Below, piece by piece: positions 30,201 through 39,901 of a stretch of 64,000 nucleotides of DNA. A model generated the notes under the pieces. The model ran no database searches, was not told the DNA's origin, and saw nothing but the letters and a program-made list of their open reading frames with translations. Both the position numbers and the translations under genes were made by a program. The DNA is taken from NCBI RefSeq assembly GCF_008974265.1, contig NZ_BKZW01000002.1, positions 1,364,001 to 1,428,000 of the forward strand. Reading direction: 5' to 3'. The DNA is from Dictyobacter vulcani. GTDB lineage: Bacteria; Chloroflexota; Ktedonobacteria; Ktedonobacterales; Ktedonobacteraceae. Every line of letters begins with the position of its first letter. Position 1 is the stretch's first letter.

Positions 30201-32300
30201 CAGATGAGGGACGAGTGCCAGTAGCGCCTGAATTCTATAGCGTTCCTCCTGTAACGACTGTATAGTTGCTAACAGGTTTGCCTGCTGGCCGGTGGGTAAA
30301 GGGGTTGCCGCCAGGCCGGTAAAGGCCAGGGACTGATACTCTTCCTCTTCTATCGCCTGGACCATGAGCATGAAGCGTTCAAGTAAGCCTGGATAGGGTG
30401 AGATGAATGGTGCTATCTCAGCAAGCATACCACCGCGATCCGCTTCGTCTTCGAAGTCCTGAATGCTATCCAGGATGTGGGCCAGCAGTTCTTCTGGAAG
30501 TCCATGGGCCAGGGCGAGGAGCGCATCAAAACGCAGATAATCATCTTTAATCGCCATGGCGGTATCTAAGGCTTCGTGCAGAATATCAGTGCGCAAAGGT
30601 TCCTGGACAAAGGCAGCCAGACCGACAAGTTCTACAGCTCTGGGCGCGAGCTCATGCAGCAGACGGATACAGGCCAGTCCCTGGGCGGGCGTCCAGATGC
30701 CTGTTTTTACCGCCTCGGACATCAGCCTGGGCGAGATACTATTGGTCCTACTATTGACACTGACCTGACAGAGCAGACAGCGTATCTCAGCGCCTAAAAA
30801 AGGAAGTACCTCAGAACAGGCCATGGCGGCTTTATCTGCCTGTTCAGCGGCTTTCCTGGCCCGTTCAACATCAGCCAGGAAGCCAGCTTGAGCCCGATCC
30901 AGTGTCTCCCATGCTTGTTGCCAGCCGTGGCTGACCAGCGCCAGCAACGTCTCTGTCGTGGCCTGGGAGCGAACCAGATGGACCCCATAATATTGAATGA
31001 TATAGGGCGATGCCGCCCGGGGCGCTAACTGGTCTGCATTCAGGGCCAGCAGTGTTTGCTCACCCCAGCGCAGGAAACGCTGTTCGATGGCCTGGCGTTC
31101 AGTCGGATTCAGGCGTTCCTCATAAAAATAGTTTCCCAGCCGGGGATGGCTGAAAACATAGCCCTGATGGATGCCATCGCCAGTCACAAAGCGTGCCAGT
31201 GGAGCCAGGTGAAGCTCAAGTTCTGCCGCGCTGAAATTTTCCTGTCCTGCCGTCAGACTGATAAGATCTTTTTTACTCAGTGGACCCAGCGCACAGGCCA
31301 GCAGATCGAGCATGGTCTGTATGGCCTCTTCACGCTGAGGCGCATCAGCTCCCCAGAGTTGACGTTGATCTTTCCACCAGAGCTCAAAGTATCCTGTCAG
31401 GCCTGGCTGGATCGAACGCAAATCGGTCGTAGTAAATTGGATGGTCTGCTCGCCGCGCTTCCACAGCTCATCGACATAGAGCCGCACCAGGAGAGGATCA
31501 CCTTCACTTAAGCGATAGAGCTCAGAAATCATCTCATTGCGCTGACTTAAGAGATCCAGGGGGAATCCCATCTGCAAAAGGACATTAGCAACACCTGAGC
31601 GATCCAACGGCGAGAGTTCTAGCGTGCGGGCGAATCCCTCCCTCTCCCAGCCCAGCCGTTGTAGCCAGGTCTGGTTGCCATGATCATTAGCCAGCGAGCG
31701 GGCAGAAATAACGATCCGTAATCCGGGCGGAGGATTCTGTGGAAAGAGGTGAGCATCCGCACTCCAATCCGCCGCTTCATCCACCCCATCCAGTACGAGC
31801 AAGAGACGTTTTCCGGCAGGGAGTGGGCGCACCAGATAAGCAGCCAGCAAGCCACGCCAGACCTCCTCGGATACGTTCGGATCATCTGGAATGTGCTCTC
31901 CATGCAGTGAGGCCAGCAGGGCGGTCAGTGCAGGAAATGTTGTACCCGCTAAATTGGTACGAAAGCGAATACTGACCGGAAAATAAGCGATCGCCAATGA
32001 CTGGTGGGTGATAAGATGCTGGCACCAGCGTAAGAGCAGCGCCGATTTCCCGCGACCAGCAGGAGCGGCGATCAGCAGATAGGGTTCAGCCTGCGTATCT
32101 TCAAGCCAGCCATCCAGGCTGGCAAAATCTCTGCTTCGCCCTCCAAAAGGTACAGGTTGCTGTGGATGCCCCAGATATTCAAGCAGGAAATTCTTCACGC
32201 GGGTCACTGCGTCCGTCGGCAGATCACGCAACCCCTCTGTAAATGTAGTCATAAGCAGATTTGCCGTATTTTTTCCTGGCTGCTGAGCATCATCCTGCAT
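27269..32300 (-). CDS. Giant STAND-type NTPase with about 32-residue helical repeats (one frameshift)
   Basis: About 1,675 residues. A 50-residue helical N-terminus precedes an NTPase: Walker A APAGRGKS (79-86), Walker B LLLVLDGVDE (Asp171, Glu175), sensor RIVISARS, and a winged-helix-like region to about 420. From about 560 the protein is a run of helical-hairpin units close to R-x3-LL-x-L-x-P-x-LP-x2-LL-x3-L-x3-I-x-D-x2, about 32 residues each, through to the end. The frame changes at the T7 run 29188-29194 (one extra A in the mRNA, or two missing); the repeats continue across it. AAAGGA precedes the ATG. Architecture matches STAND/NACHT sensors used in defence or signalling; a defence role is inference. 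Divergent from recQ. Confidence 0.75.
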
Positions 32301-32486
32301 CTTGTCATCCTTTTCCTGGCATAAAAAAACAACTATATAGCGTGATAGTGGAAATTTCTATAAAAATGCATCAGTCTACATAAAATGCAGCTGGTAAATG
32401 AATTCTAACATAAGAAGCCGAGGCTATGCAAGGTAAAGCCAGATGCAGAGATACATTTTTAGTGTAAAGATAGAGAGGAAACCTTT

Positions 32487-32536
32487 ATAGGGGTAACAAA
32501 ATTCTCGGCATATACAGAGAATTTTGTTACCCCTAT
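32487..32536. terminator. Perfect 20-bp inverted repeat in the NTPase-recQ divergent gap
   Basis: ATAGGGGTAACAAAATTCTC and its exact complement flank a 10-base loop (GGCATATACA). No T run follows on the plus strand beyond ATTCTTT. It lies between divergent promoters, so it may be an operator or leader hairpin rather than a terminator. The rest of the 420-base gap shows nothing I recognise. Confidence 0.55.
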
Positions 32537-32722
32537 TCTTTAGATTACGTATCTGTGGGTAGCATGCTATAAGCACGCAATCGTACGCTGTGGAAAAGCA
32601 CGATAGTATGCATGTATTTCATATAGCAATAGGTTTTAGATGTTACTGGTCTGATGTGTTTTAAGAGCGGTTGCAGATCAGGTCGGGCCTGAAAGCGAGC
32701 CGATATATCAAAGGGATCTCTC

Positions 32723-34371
32723 GTGAAGAAGCAAAAAACGCCACAAAATTACATTAATTATTTTATACATGATATATATGGATATGATCAGCCACATCCA
32801 GGACAAGAAGAAGCATTGCTTTCTCTGCGGGAGGGACACGATACCCTGGCCATCATGCCCACCGGCTCGGGTAAATCCTTGATTTATCAGGCTGCCGGTA
32901 GTCTACTACCAGGACCCACGGTGGTGGTCTCGCCACTGGTGGCCTTGCAGTATGATCAACTGAACTCTCTCCAGGGACCTGCGCCCGGATCGGCAGGAGT
33001 GATCAATCCTGCGCAACCTGCGGCAGAGACCGCCAGTACCGTTAAGGAATTTGAAGCGGGGCGGCTTGAATTTTTGTTTCTGGCACCCGAGCAATTCAAC
33101 GACCAGACGATCCTGGAACATTTAAAGAAGAATAGGCCCTCCCTGTTTGTGGTGGATGAAGCGCACTGTATCAGCGAGTGGGCAACGATTTCCGGCCGCA
33201 ATACCTTTCGCTGAGCGCGATTATTGAGTCACTGGACCATCCAAGAGTGCTGGCCCTAACCGCTACGGCCTCTCTGCCTGTGCGTAATGAAATTATTGAA
33301 CGCCTGCAACTGAGGGAGACCAAAGTGGTGGTGAAAGGCTTCAGACGTTCCAATATCTGGTTAGGCGTCGAGCGTTTTCAAACGGAGAGCGCTAAATTGC
33401 AAGCCTTGCTCGAACACGTCCAGCAGGCTCAGATGCCTGGTATCGTCTATACTGCCACCAGAAAACGTGCCGAGGAGGTCACACGGGCCCTGCAGGATAA
33501 AGGTTTCAAGGCTCAATTCTACCACGCTGGACTCAAAGTGCCCGAGCGTGCGGCCCGGCAACAGGCCTTTGTGGATAATGCCTTTGATGTCATCGTTGCG
33601 ACCACCGCTTTTGGCATGGACACCAACAAACTGGACGTGCGTTTTGTGTTTCACTATGAGATCAGCGATTCCGTGGATGCCTACTATCAAGAATTTAGCC
33701 ATGCTGGCCGTGATGGAGAGCCAGCTAAAGCCCTGTTGCTGTATATGGCTAAAGATTTTGGCATGCGCCAGTTTTTATCGAGTAGTGGCTATATTAATAC
33801 TGATCAGATGGTAGCCGTTATCGATGTACTGCAAGCGCATCGCACTCCTGTCGAGCTACAAGAACTGCAAAAGGAACTGGGCGTCTCGCAGACCAAGCTT
33901 ATGCATATGGTGACGAAACTGGAAGAGATCGGGGCCATTAACCTGTTACCGGATGGCTCAATTATGCTCACCAGGGACGCGAAAGACCTGAAGCCGATGG
34001 TTGAAGAGACGATGAGCAAGCATCAGGCGCGCAGGCGCTTTGAACGCTCGCGCATTGAAATGATCCGTGAGTATGCCGAGAGTGATAGTTGCCGCCACGC
34101 CTATCTGCTGAACTACTTCGGAGAAGCATTTTCCGGCTCATGTGGTCATTGTGATGTCTGTGCCAGGCACCAGCAGCAGACAGCAGATCAGGCCACGGAC
34201 AAGTATCCTTTCCCACTCACCAGCCGCGTCGCACATGCACTTTGGGGAAAAGGCATGGTCCTGCGCTATGAAGACGATAAGATCGTCGTCCTGTTTGATA
34301 TCGTCGGCAGTAAAGCCCTCTCGCTAGAAATCGTCAAAGAAAAAGGCCTGCTCACCCCCCTTGATGGATGA
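32723..34371 (+). CDS. recQ: RecQ-family ATP-dependent DNA helicase (frameshifted)
   Basis: Helicase motifs in order: the Q-motif region (PHPGQEEALLSL), motif I MPTGSGKSLIYQ, Ia VVSPLVALQYDQ, II DEAHCISEW, III LTATA, IV VYTATRKRAEE, V ATTAFGMDTNK, VI QEFSHAGRDG. The RQC zinc region (CRHAYLLNYFGE...CGHCDVC) follows. Total about 550 residues; no HRDC domain. The frame breaks just after motif II; one more G at 33180-33182 turns SEWAT into SEWGNDFRPQY, the normal RecQ sequence. GTG start with AAAGGGAT upstream. It unwinds 3'-5' DNA at stalled or broken forks. Confidence 0.9.
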
Positions 34372-34375
34372 AAAG

Positions 34376-34447
34376 TACAGTACCGGCAGCGCTAGTCGCT
34401 AATACTTTTCGGTTAAGCGCATTCTGGTTGAGATGGGGAGACCTGTT
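34376..34447. repeat. Family A dispersed repeat after recQ
   Basis: GTACCGGCAGCGCTAGTCGC, then TAATACTTTTCGGTTAAGCG and a GACCTGTTGTACC join, immediately followed by the left end of the interrupted MITE-like element. Confidence 0.7.
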
Positions 34448-34821
34448 GTACCGGCAGCGCTGGTCGCCAATATGTTTCGGTGAAGCGCGTTTGTGGCCAT
34501 AAAAATAGTCCGTGGAGAGGGCGCCACACGCGAGACGCTCTCTGTCAAGGGGGGCCAAAAAAGACCTTTTCAGCTCATATCCCGAAGGCTTTTTGAGCAC
34601 AGACTGACCCAGTGCCCTGATGCTGGGTGTGCAACCAGCACACCCAGATGATGAGACAGGGTACGGTCGTTCAATGGGTGAGGCTCGTTTCGCTTTTGAC
34701 TCGCCGTGGTCTCAAGCCCGCTGCTCTTCCCCCTTGACTCCACGGGCGCCAGAGGCTCTCCCATTGAAGCAAAGAGTTGCTGTATCGGTTCCAATCGCGG
34801 ATCTCTGGGTGCTCCGCTGTC

Positions 34822-34871
34822 GCGTGCTGCCGTGATCTGCACGGCATGCCGTGCAGATCACGGCAGCACGC
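34822..34871. repeat. Perfect 50-bp palindrome next to the IS110 recombinase stop
   Basis: The two halves (GCGTGCTGCCGTGATCTGCA... and complement) meet without a loop between 34846 and 34847. It lies five bases past the recombinase stop codon. Confidence 0.9.
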
Positions 34872-34876
34872 ACCGC

Positions 34877-36097
34877 TCAGGCGGCCGCTGGCGCATGGCG
34901 AGCCTGGGCTTGTACAAACGTGTCCTCCTGATAGGTCTCTTTCTTGCGCCGCATCGCCCAGATAATCCGAAGCCATGTATTGGCCAGCCCCCGAAAAATG
35001 GTCGCACTCTTTTTGCCTTGCTTCTTTTTCTGGTCATGATACGCTCGCGCCCAACTGATGTTCTTGCAACTCTCTGCCGCCAACAGATACACTGTAGCGC
35101 GAAGCGTTTTGCTACACGCTTGGCGTTGCACTACATAGCGACTGTTGCCGCTTTGTTTGGTGACTGGAGCGGTGCCTGCGAGTTGTTGCGCGACGGCGAC
35201 AGTGGCTTCATGAGGGTCAATGACCGCCAACTCCGCCAGCAACCGCGGGCCCAATCGCTTGCCAGAATTGGGGAGGCTCGCGAAGACCTCATATTCATCT
35301 TGCTGCTGATAGAGCTCCTCAATGGCCAGATCATAGTCATGGATCTGCGCCATGAGGGTGTGCAGTTGGGCGACCAGCGTTTGCGCCAGTCGGGATTTGG
35401 CATGCACCACCGCCGCGCTCGCCTCCAGGTGCGGTTGTTGAAGCAGTGGCCAGACCCGTTGCGCACACGGTAGGGGATGAGGATGGCGTGCCTGTTTGAA
35501 GATCTGGGTCAGCTCCTCTACGCTTGCCTGACGTGCCTGCTCAGGAGTCGGATAGGCGACGATGAAAGCGAGCAAACTTTTCTGCAACGTGGTCCCCTTG
35601 TCAAAGGCGTCGAGGACCACCGGGTAGTACGCTTTCAAGCACGCGCGGAGTTGATTCGCCAGACGCGTCTGCGCTCCAATCAATCCCTGCTGATCACGCA
35701 CCAACAGTTGCAGTTCCTGCAACCCCTGCTCTGGCAGATGCAGGGGCCTCAAATCACGCCAATCACTGCGGGCGATTTTGGCCAGGGTGTAGGCATCAAG
35801 CAGGTCGGATTTGGCGCCGGAGACGGGACGCCAGCGATCAACCGTTTTAGGATTGATAGGATACGGGACAAAATTGGCCTTCAGCAAAGCGGTCACGAGT
35901 AAATTGGTCTTGGTTTCCAGCACACAGATCATCTCATCTTGATGATCGGGGCCAGTAAGTGCGCGTAAGCGCGTAATCAAGGAGGCAACTCCTGCGGCAG
36001 TATGGTCAATCCGTAGGCGCAGGCACAGCGCTCCTTCATGGTCGAGGACGACCACATCATGATGGGTGTCAGCCCAATCGATACCAGTAAACCACAT
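34877..36097 (-). CDS. IS110-family transposase (DEDD recombinase)
   Basis: 406 residues. The N-terminal RuvC-like DEDD domain begins WFTGIDWADTHHDVVVLD, with the first catalytic Asp; ETKTNLLVTALL carries the Glu; and SGAKSDLLDAYTLAKIARSD the last two acids. The C-terminal Transposase_20 domain has FASLPNSGKRLGPRLLAELA, GTAPVTKQSGNSR and the Ser-containing segment typical of IS110. ATG 36097 has GGAG eight bases upstream; the longer frame to 36133 adds an unlikely leader. It catalyses excision and RNA-guided insertion in this family. Intact, so possibly active. Confidence 0.92.
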   Translation of the reverse strand: MWFTGIDWADTHHDVVVLDHEGALCLRLRIDHTAAGVASLITRLRALTGPDHQDEMICVLETKTNLLVTALLKANFVPYPINPKTVDRWRPVSGAKSDLLDAYTLAKIARSDWRDLRPLHLPEQGLQELQLLVRDQQGLIGAQTRLANQLRACLKAYYPVVLDAFDKGTTLQKSLLAFIVAYPTPEQARQASVEELTQIFKQARHPHPLPCAQRVWPLLQQPHLEASAAVVHAKSRLAQTLVAQLHTLMAQIHDYDLAIEELYQQQDEYEVFASLPNSGKRLGPRLLAELAVIDPHEATVAVAQQLAGTAPVTKQSGNSRYVVQRQACSKTLRATVYLLAAESCKNISWARAYHDQKKKQGKKSATIFRGLANTWLRIIWAMRRKKETYQEDTFVQAQARHAPAAA

Positions 36098-36360
36098 AGC
36101 AATGCTCCTTTGAAATGAAAGGGAACGCTCCAAGGCGGATCGAGCCTTCTACTGGCGCTCGAAGCGCAACGCTCTCGTGTGATTACGACCTTGGAAAGCA
36201 CCTGGAAATACAGGTCTCGCGTTGGCAGTCTCTTCGCGAAGAAGAGCCGCGGGCCGGCAGGGTATTTTCCAGGTGGAGTCCCGTTGCTTCACTCTATCGC
36301 ATCATCCTTTCTGCTGTCCAAGTGAAGCATTCAGTACTCATGCCAAAAGTATAACGTAGA
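36098..36360 (-). ncRNA. Candidate bridge-RNA region of the IS110 element
   Basis: In IS110-group elements a structured bridge RNA is made from the non-coding end upstream of the recombinase. This 263-base stretch lies in that position and holds short stems (CTTCGCGAAG; CTACTGGCGCTCGAAGC; CCAGGTG/CACCTGG at 36196-36269). I have not folded it or matched its guide loops to the target, so this is a positional prediction only. Confidence 0.35.
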
Positions 36361-36941
36361 AGGCCAGCATGCGGCGTGATGGTGGAGCGAGGGCTCAAAG
36401 AGCAGCGCATGCCTGTGGCGCCTACACCGAGCCGGATCCTGGTTCGTGATCCTCTCCGAGAAGGTACGGGGAGGATCCACACGATCTGTGTAGCGCCTAC
36501 ACCGAGACGGATCCTGTTTCGTGATCCTCTCCGAGAAGGTACGGGGAGGATCACGAAACAGGATCCCTGTAGGCGCCACAGCACTGCGAAGTCGTGCTTG
36601 CACGCTGGCTTGCGCAAACGCAGCAGTGCGGCCTCCGCGTGTGGCGCCCTCTCCACGTACACATGGCTTGCTGGTCACGTCGAACCATCTCTCAACGTCT
36701 CGCTAACCGAAACGTATTAGCTCTAGTCGCTGCGACCAGTCCTCGTCCGAGCGCGTACCGGCAGCGCTGGTCGCCGGTACGCTGGAAACCTGCTTTCTAT
36801 GCCCTGGAACATTACCCGACCATGACTTTTGACATAGTGCCAGATGTGTCTTTCCGTACTTCTCCTTGAGCTCTTGCCCACGCTATACTTTGCTTGTGCT
36901 TGAATATATACAACAAGTTAGCGTGCGAGGAATAATTTATT

Positions 36942-37771
36942 ATGCAAGAAGCAGCAAAAACCACTTTATCCCGTGCCGGGCGGACCGGACCAATCCATCA
37001 GGCGCATGATGGTCGTGCGGTCGCGGTTGATGTGCAGCATCTGGTGAAAACATTTGGCAAACATGAAGCTGTCAAGGATGTCTCTTTTACGATTGGCAAA
37101 GGCGAAATCTTTGGTCTGCTGGGTCCGAATGGGGCTGGCAAAAGCACAACTATTAATATGATGTGTGGCTATCTAAAACCTACATCTGGCGATGTCTCTG
37201 TCAATGGGCTCTCCTTGTCCGAGCATGTGCGCCAGGTGAAACGTATCATCGGGGTGGTGCCACAGGAAATTGCTCTCTATAAAGACTTAAATTCACTGGA
37301 AAATCTGAATTTCTTTGGCAAAATTTATGGCTTATCCACGCAAGAATGTAAGCAGCGGGCAGAAAAATTATTGAATTTTGTGGGTCTCTATGATCGGCGC
37401 AATGAGCCAGTCAAAACCTTTTCTGGTGGTATGCAGCGCCGCATTAATATGGCGATCGGCCTGATGAATGAGCCTGAGTTTTTGATGATGGATGAGCCAA
37501 CCGTCGGTGTTGATCCACAATCCCGTGAGCACATTTTTACCACCATCGAGCAACTGCGCGATCAGGGCACGACGATCCTCTATACCACGCATTATATGGA
37601 AGAGGCCGAACGGCTCTGTAATCACATCGCGATCATGGATCAGGGCAAGATCATCGCGGCCGGTACCCTCGAGCAACTGCTGGCCTTACGTGATCAGCAG
37701 CAGGAAGTGCAACGCCGCATGGCTTACAGGAATTGTTTATCCAATTGACCGGCAGAACATTACGCGATTAA
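36942..37771 (+). CDS. ABC transporter ATPase, ABC-2 exporter type (frameshifted at the C-terminus)
   Basis: A 25-residue lead is followed by the nucleotide-binding domain: Walker A GPNGAGKSTT, Q-loop VVPQE, signature FSGGMQRR, Walker B FLMMDEPTVGVDP, and the switch His in YTTHYMEEAE. The raw frame ends 37748 after RRMAYRN; one more G at 37721-37722 gives GLQELFIQLTGRTLRD, the DrrA-type ending, with a stop at 37769-37771, 12 bases before the permease ATG. Likely exports a drug, lipid or polyketide-like compound. Head of a four-gene unit that also has a two-component pair. Confidence 0.9.
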
Positions 37772-37783
37772 AGGTAAGGAAAT

Positions 37784-39034
37784 ATGAAAACTCTCTGGTA
37801 TATTGCCAAAAAGGACCTCTTACAGGTTTTTAAAGATAAAAGTGCTTTTGTACTGATGCTCGCGGTGCCGCTGATACTGATCTCGGTGGTTGGTTTTGCG
37901 CTGGGCAATTTCACTGGCAATGGCTCCTCTCAGCTCAATATCAAAGTAGCTTTGAGCAATCACGATGCTGGTATTGGCAATGCTATCCGTTCCGCGCTCA
38001 AGATACATACGAAGGAACTGGTCATTACCGTCGATGAATATCCTGATACGGCTCAAGTGACCGAACGGGTTGGCGCCGTCAATAATGCGGCGGATGTGGG
38101 TATTGTTATTCCTGAAGGTGCCAGCCAGGCAGTCGCGAATAGTGGGCAACCGGGGAATGCTGCCGCGAACATGATTCAGTTTTATACCTTGCCCAATACC
38201 TCTAATGCGTTAATTAGCGTTGTACGCAGTATTGTCACCAATGTTGTGCAGTCGCAACGCATTGGTACTGTGGCCAGTCAGCAGGTGCACGTTGTCTGTA
38301 GTCAGCCTGGCAATGCCTGTGCACCAAAAACCATCGATGATGCTGCAATTAGTGCCGCAGTAGTCAGGGCCAGTCAGACCAGTGATCAAGCCGTAGTGGC
38401 TCAGACCGTGGGACAGGCCACGACTGTCAGTACTTTTGATCAGGTCGTGCCTGGCTATGCGATCTTCTTTTCACTGTTCGGCTTGAATGCAGTGGCCGCC
38501 ACGATCTTGCAGGAACAAGAAGATGGCACCTTCCGGCGTTTGCTGATCGCACCGATCCAGAAATATGCACTGCTGGGTGGCAAGATGCTTGCCCAGTTCG
38601 TCTTGACCCTCCTCCAACTGGCCGTGATTTTCCTGTTTGGCTACTTTGTCTTTAAAATGCACGTAGGTTCCTGGTTAAGCGTATCTCTGCTCCTGATTGC
38701 CACCAGTTTTGCCGCCACCGGACTCGGCATCATGCTCGTCGCGCTGATCAAGACACGGCGTCAACTTAATCCTGTGGTGAGCCTGGTAACGCTGATCACT
38801 TCAGCCATTGGCGGAGCCTGGTGGCCGCTCTTTGTTGAGCCTACCTGGATGCAGCAACTGGCTAAGGTCGGCATTACTGCCTGGGCCATGGAAGGACTCA
38901 ACGGAACGATGATGCTTGGCAAAAGCTTCTCGGACATCCTTCCCGATATCCTGGGCCTGCTGGTTTATGGCACGATCTGCTTTATTATCGCTTTACGTTT
39001 CTTCCGCTTTCAACCAAAGGCCGCTGTAGCATAA
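37784..39034 (+). CDS. ABC-2 type permease
   Basis: 416 residues. One N-terminal helix (LMLAVPLILISVVGFALG) is followed by a large extracytoplasmic domain (about 45-215) and five C-terminal helices, the ABC2_membrane_3 layout. EEDGTFRRLLIAPIQKYALLGGKML is the coupling region. AAGGTAAGG stands before the ATG. It pairs with the ATPase upstream to form an exporter. The extracellular domain contains two Cys (VVCSQPGNAC). Confidence 0.9.
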   Translation: MKTLWYIAKKDLLQVFKDKSAFVLMLAVPLILISVVGFALGNFTGNGSSQLNIKVALSNHDAGIGNAIRSALKIHTKELVITVDEYPDTAQVTERVGAVNNAADVGIVIPEGASQAVANSGQPGNAAANMIQFYTLPNTSNALISVVRSIVTNVVQSQRIGTVASQQVHVVCSQPGNACAPKTIDDAAISAAVVRASQTSDQAVVAQTVGQATTVSTFDQVVPGYAIFFSLFGLNAVAATILQEQEDGTFRRLLIAPIQKYALLGGKMLAQFVLTLLQLAVIFLFGYFVFKMHVGSWLSVSLLLIATSFAATGLGIMLVALIKTRRQLNPVVSLVTLITSAIGGAWWPLFVEPTWMQQLAKVGITAWAMEGLNGTMMLGKSFSDILPDILGLLVYGTICFIIALRFFRFQPKAAVA

Positions 39035-39166
39035 AACATCTTCTTGAAAAGCAATCGTGAATGACATGTTCCTGGCAGATCAGCTTCAATCTGGTTTGAC
39101 AGGGACATGTCCCACATTGATAATGGATGAGGAGTAACGTGCAGCATAGCGGAAAGATAAGATAAA

Positions 39167-39847
39167 ATGACTGACGATATTAGCATCCTGATTTGTGAGG
39201 ATCAGACACTGATGCGCCACGGATTGCGCACGATCCTGGAATTGGAACCAGGCATAAAAGTGATCGGCGAGGCCGCTGATGGCGCGGAGGCGGTCAAGCG
39301 CTATGCAGCTTTGCGTGATGAGCATAATGCGCCTGATATTATTTTGATGGATATTGAGATGCCGCACATGAATGGCGTGCAGGCCACGGCGGCCCTGATC
39401 AAAGCGAATCAGCAGGCGCATATTATTATTTTGACCACCTTTGATTATGAGGATTATGTGTTTGACGCCATTAAAGCCGGCGCCATGGGCTATCTGCTCA
39501 AAGATGTACCGGCCAGCGAATTGATGACTACGATCCGGCAGGTGCATGCGGGCGAACCATTTATCCAGCCTAAGATCGCCAATAAGCTACTGATCGAATT
39601 TGGTCGCCAGGGCCGTAATGCTAAAGCGCAACCCTCTCATAGCCAGGCAGTAGTAGAAGACCTGAGTCCACGTGAAATCGAGATCCTCAAATTACTGGCC
39701 GAAGGTGCCAGTAATCGTAAGATTGCTGAACGTCTGGTGCTGGCCGAAGGAACGGTCAAAAATCACGTCTCGAATATTCTAAGCAAACTGCAAATCGAAA
39801 ACCGTACCCAGGCCGCCAATCTGGCGCGTGAGCGCAAGCTGTTCTAG
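39167..39847 (+). CDS. NarL/LuxR-family response regulator
   Basis: 226 residues. The receiver domain (5-125) has acidic residues EDQ near 11-13, phosphoacceptor Asp62 in IILMDIEMP, Thr in ILTTFDYE and Lys in YLLKDVP. The LuxR helix-turn-helix (about 160-222) has LSPREIEILKLLAEGASNRKIAERLVLAEGTVKNHVSNIL. It is 130 bases after the permease gene and directly before its kinase. By neighbourhood it probably controls the upstream ABC exporter. Confidence 0.92.
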   Translation: MTDDISILICEDQTLMRHGLRTILELEPGIKVIGEAADGAEAVKRYAALRDEHNAPDIILMDIEMPHMNGVQATAALIKANQQAHIIILTTFDYEDYVFDAIKAGAMGYLLKDVPASELMTTIRQVHAGEPFIQPKIANKLLIEFGRQGRNAKAQPSHSQAVVEDLSPREIEILKLLAEGASNRKIAERLVLAEGTVKNHVSNILSKLQIENRTQAANLARERKLF

Positions 39848-39901
39848 TAATTCTTTATGCGCGCTTATCGCAGGGAACATATGGCAAAAGAGGGCGATAT
39901 C

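Larger units (their letters stand above)
34533..36360 (-). mobile_element. IS110-family insertion sequence, about 1.83 kb
   Basis: The ends are defined by where the flanking repeat resumes: CACGCG at the left and AGGCCAGC at the right, as in the intact copy at 9432. No terminal inverted repeats are seen, as expected for IS110. It carries one recombinase gene, a 344-base region downstream and a 263-base region upstream. Exact ends are uncertain by a few bases. Confidence 0.7.
34448..36737. mobile_element. Second copy of the TIR-bounded element, split by an IS110-family insertion
   Basis: Left part 34448-34532 (TIR, then GTTTGTGGCCATAAAAATAG, then GGGCGCCACACGCG) and right part 36361-36737 (AGGCCAGCATGCGG to the opposite TIR) together rebuild an element of about 462 bp in the reverse orientation of 9432-9883. 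The right part also has a 58-bp direct repeat (36419-36476 and 36492-36551) with inverted GGATCACGAAACAGGATCC-type segments. Confidence 0.75.

Noticed and set aside
36115..36720. Several open frames in and beside the IS110 end
   Set aside because: They run through palindromic repeat segments on both strands and match nothing.
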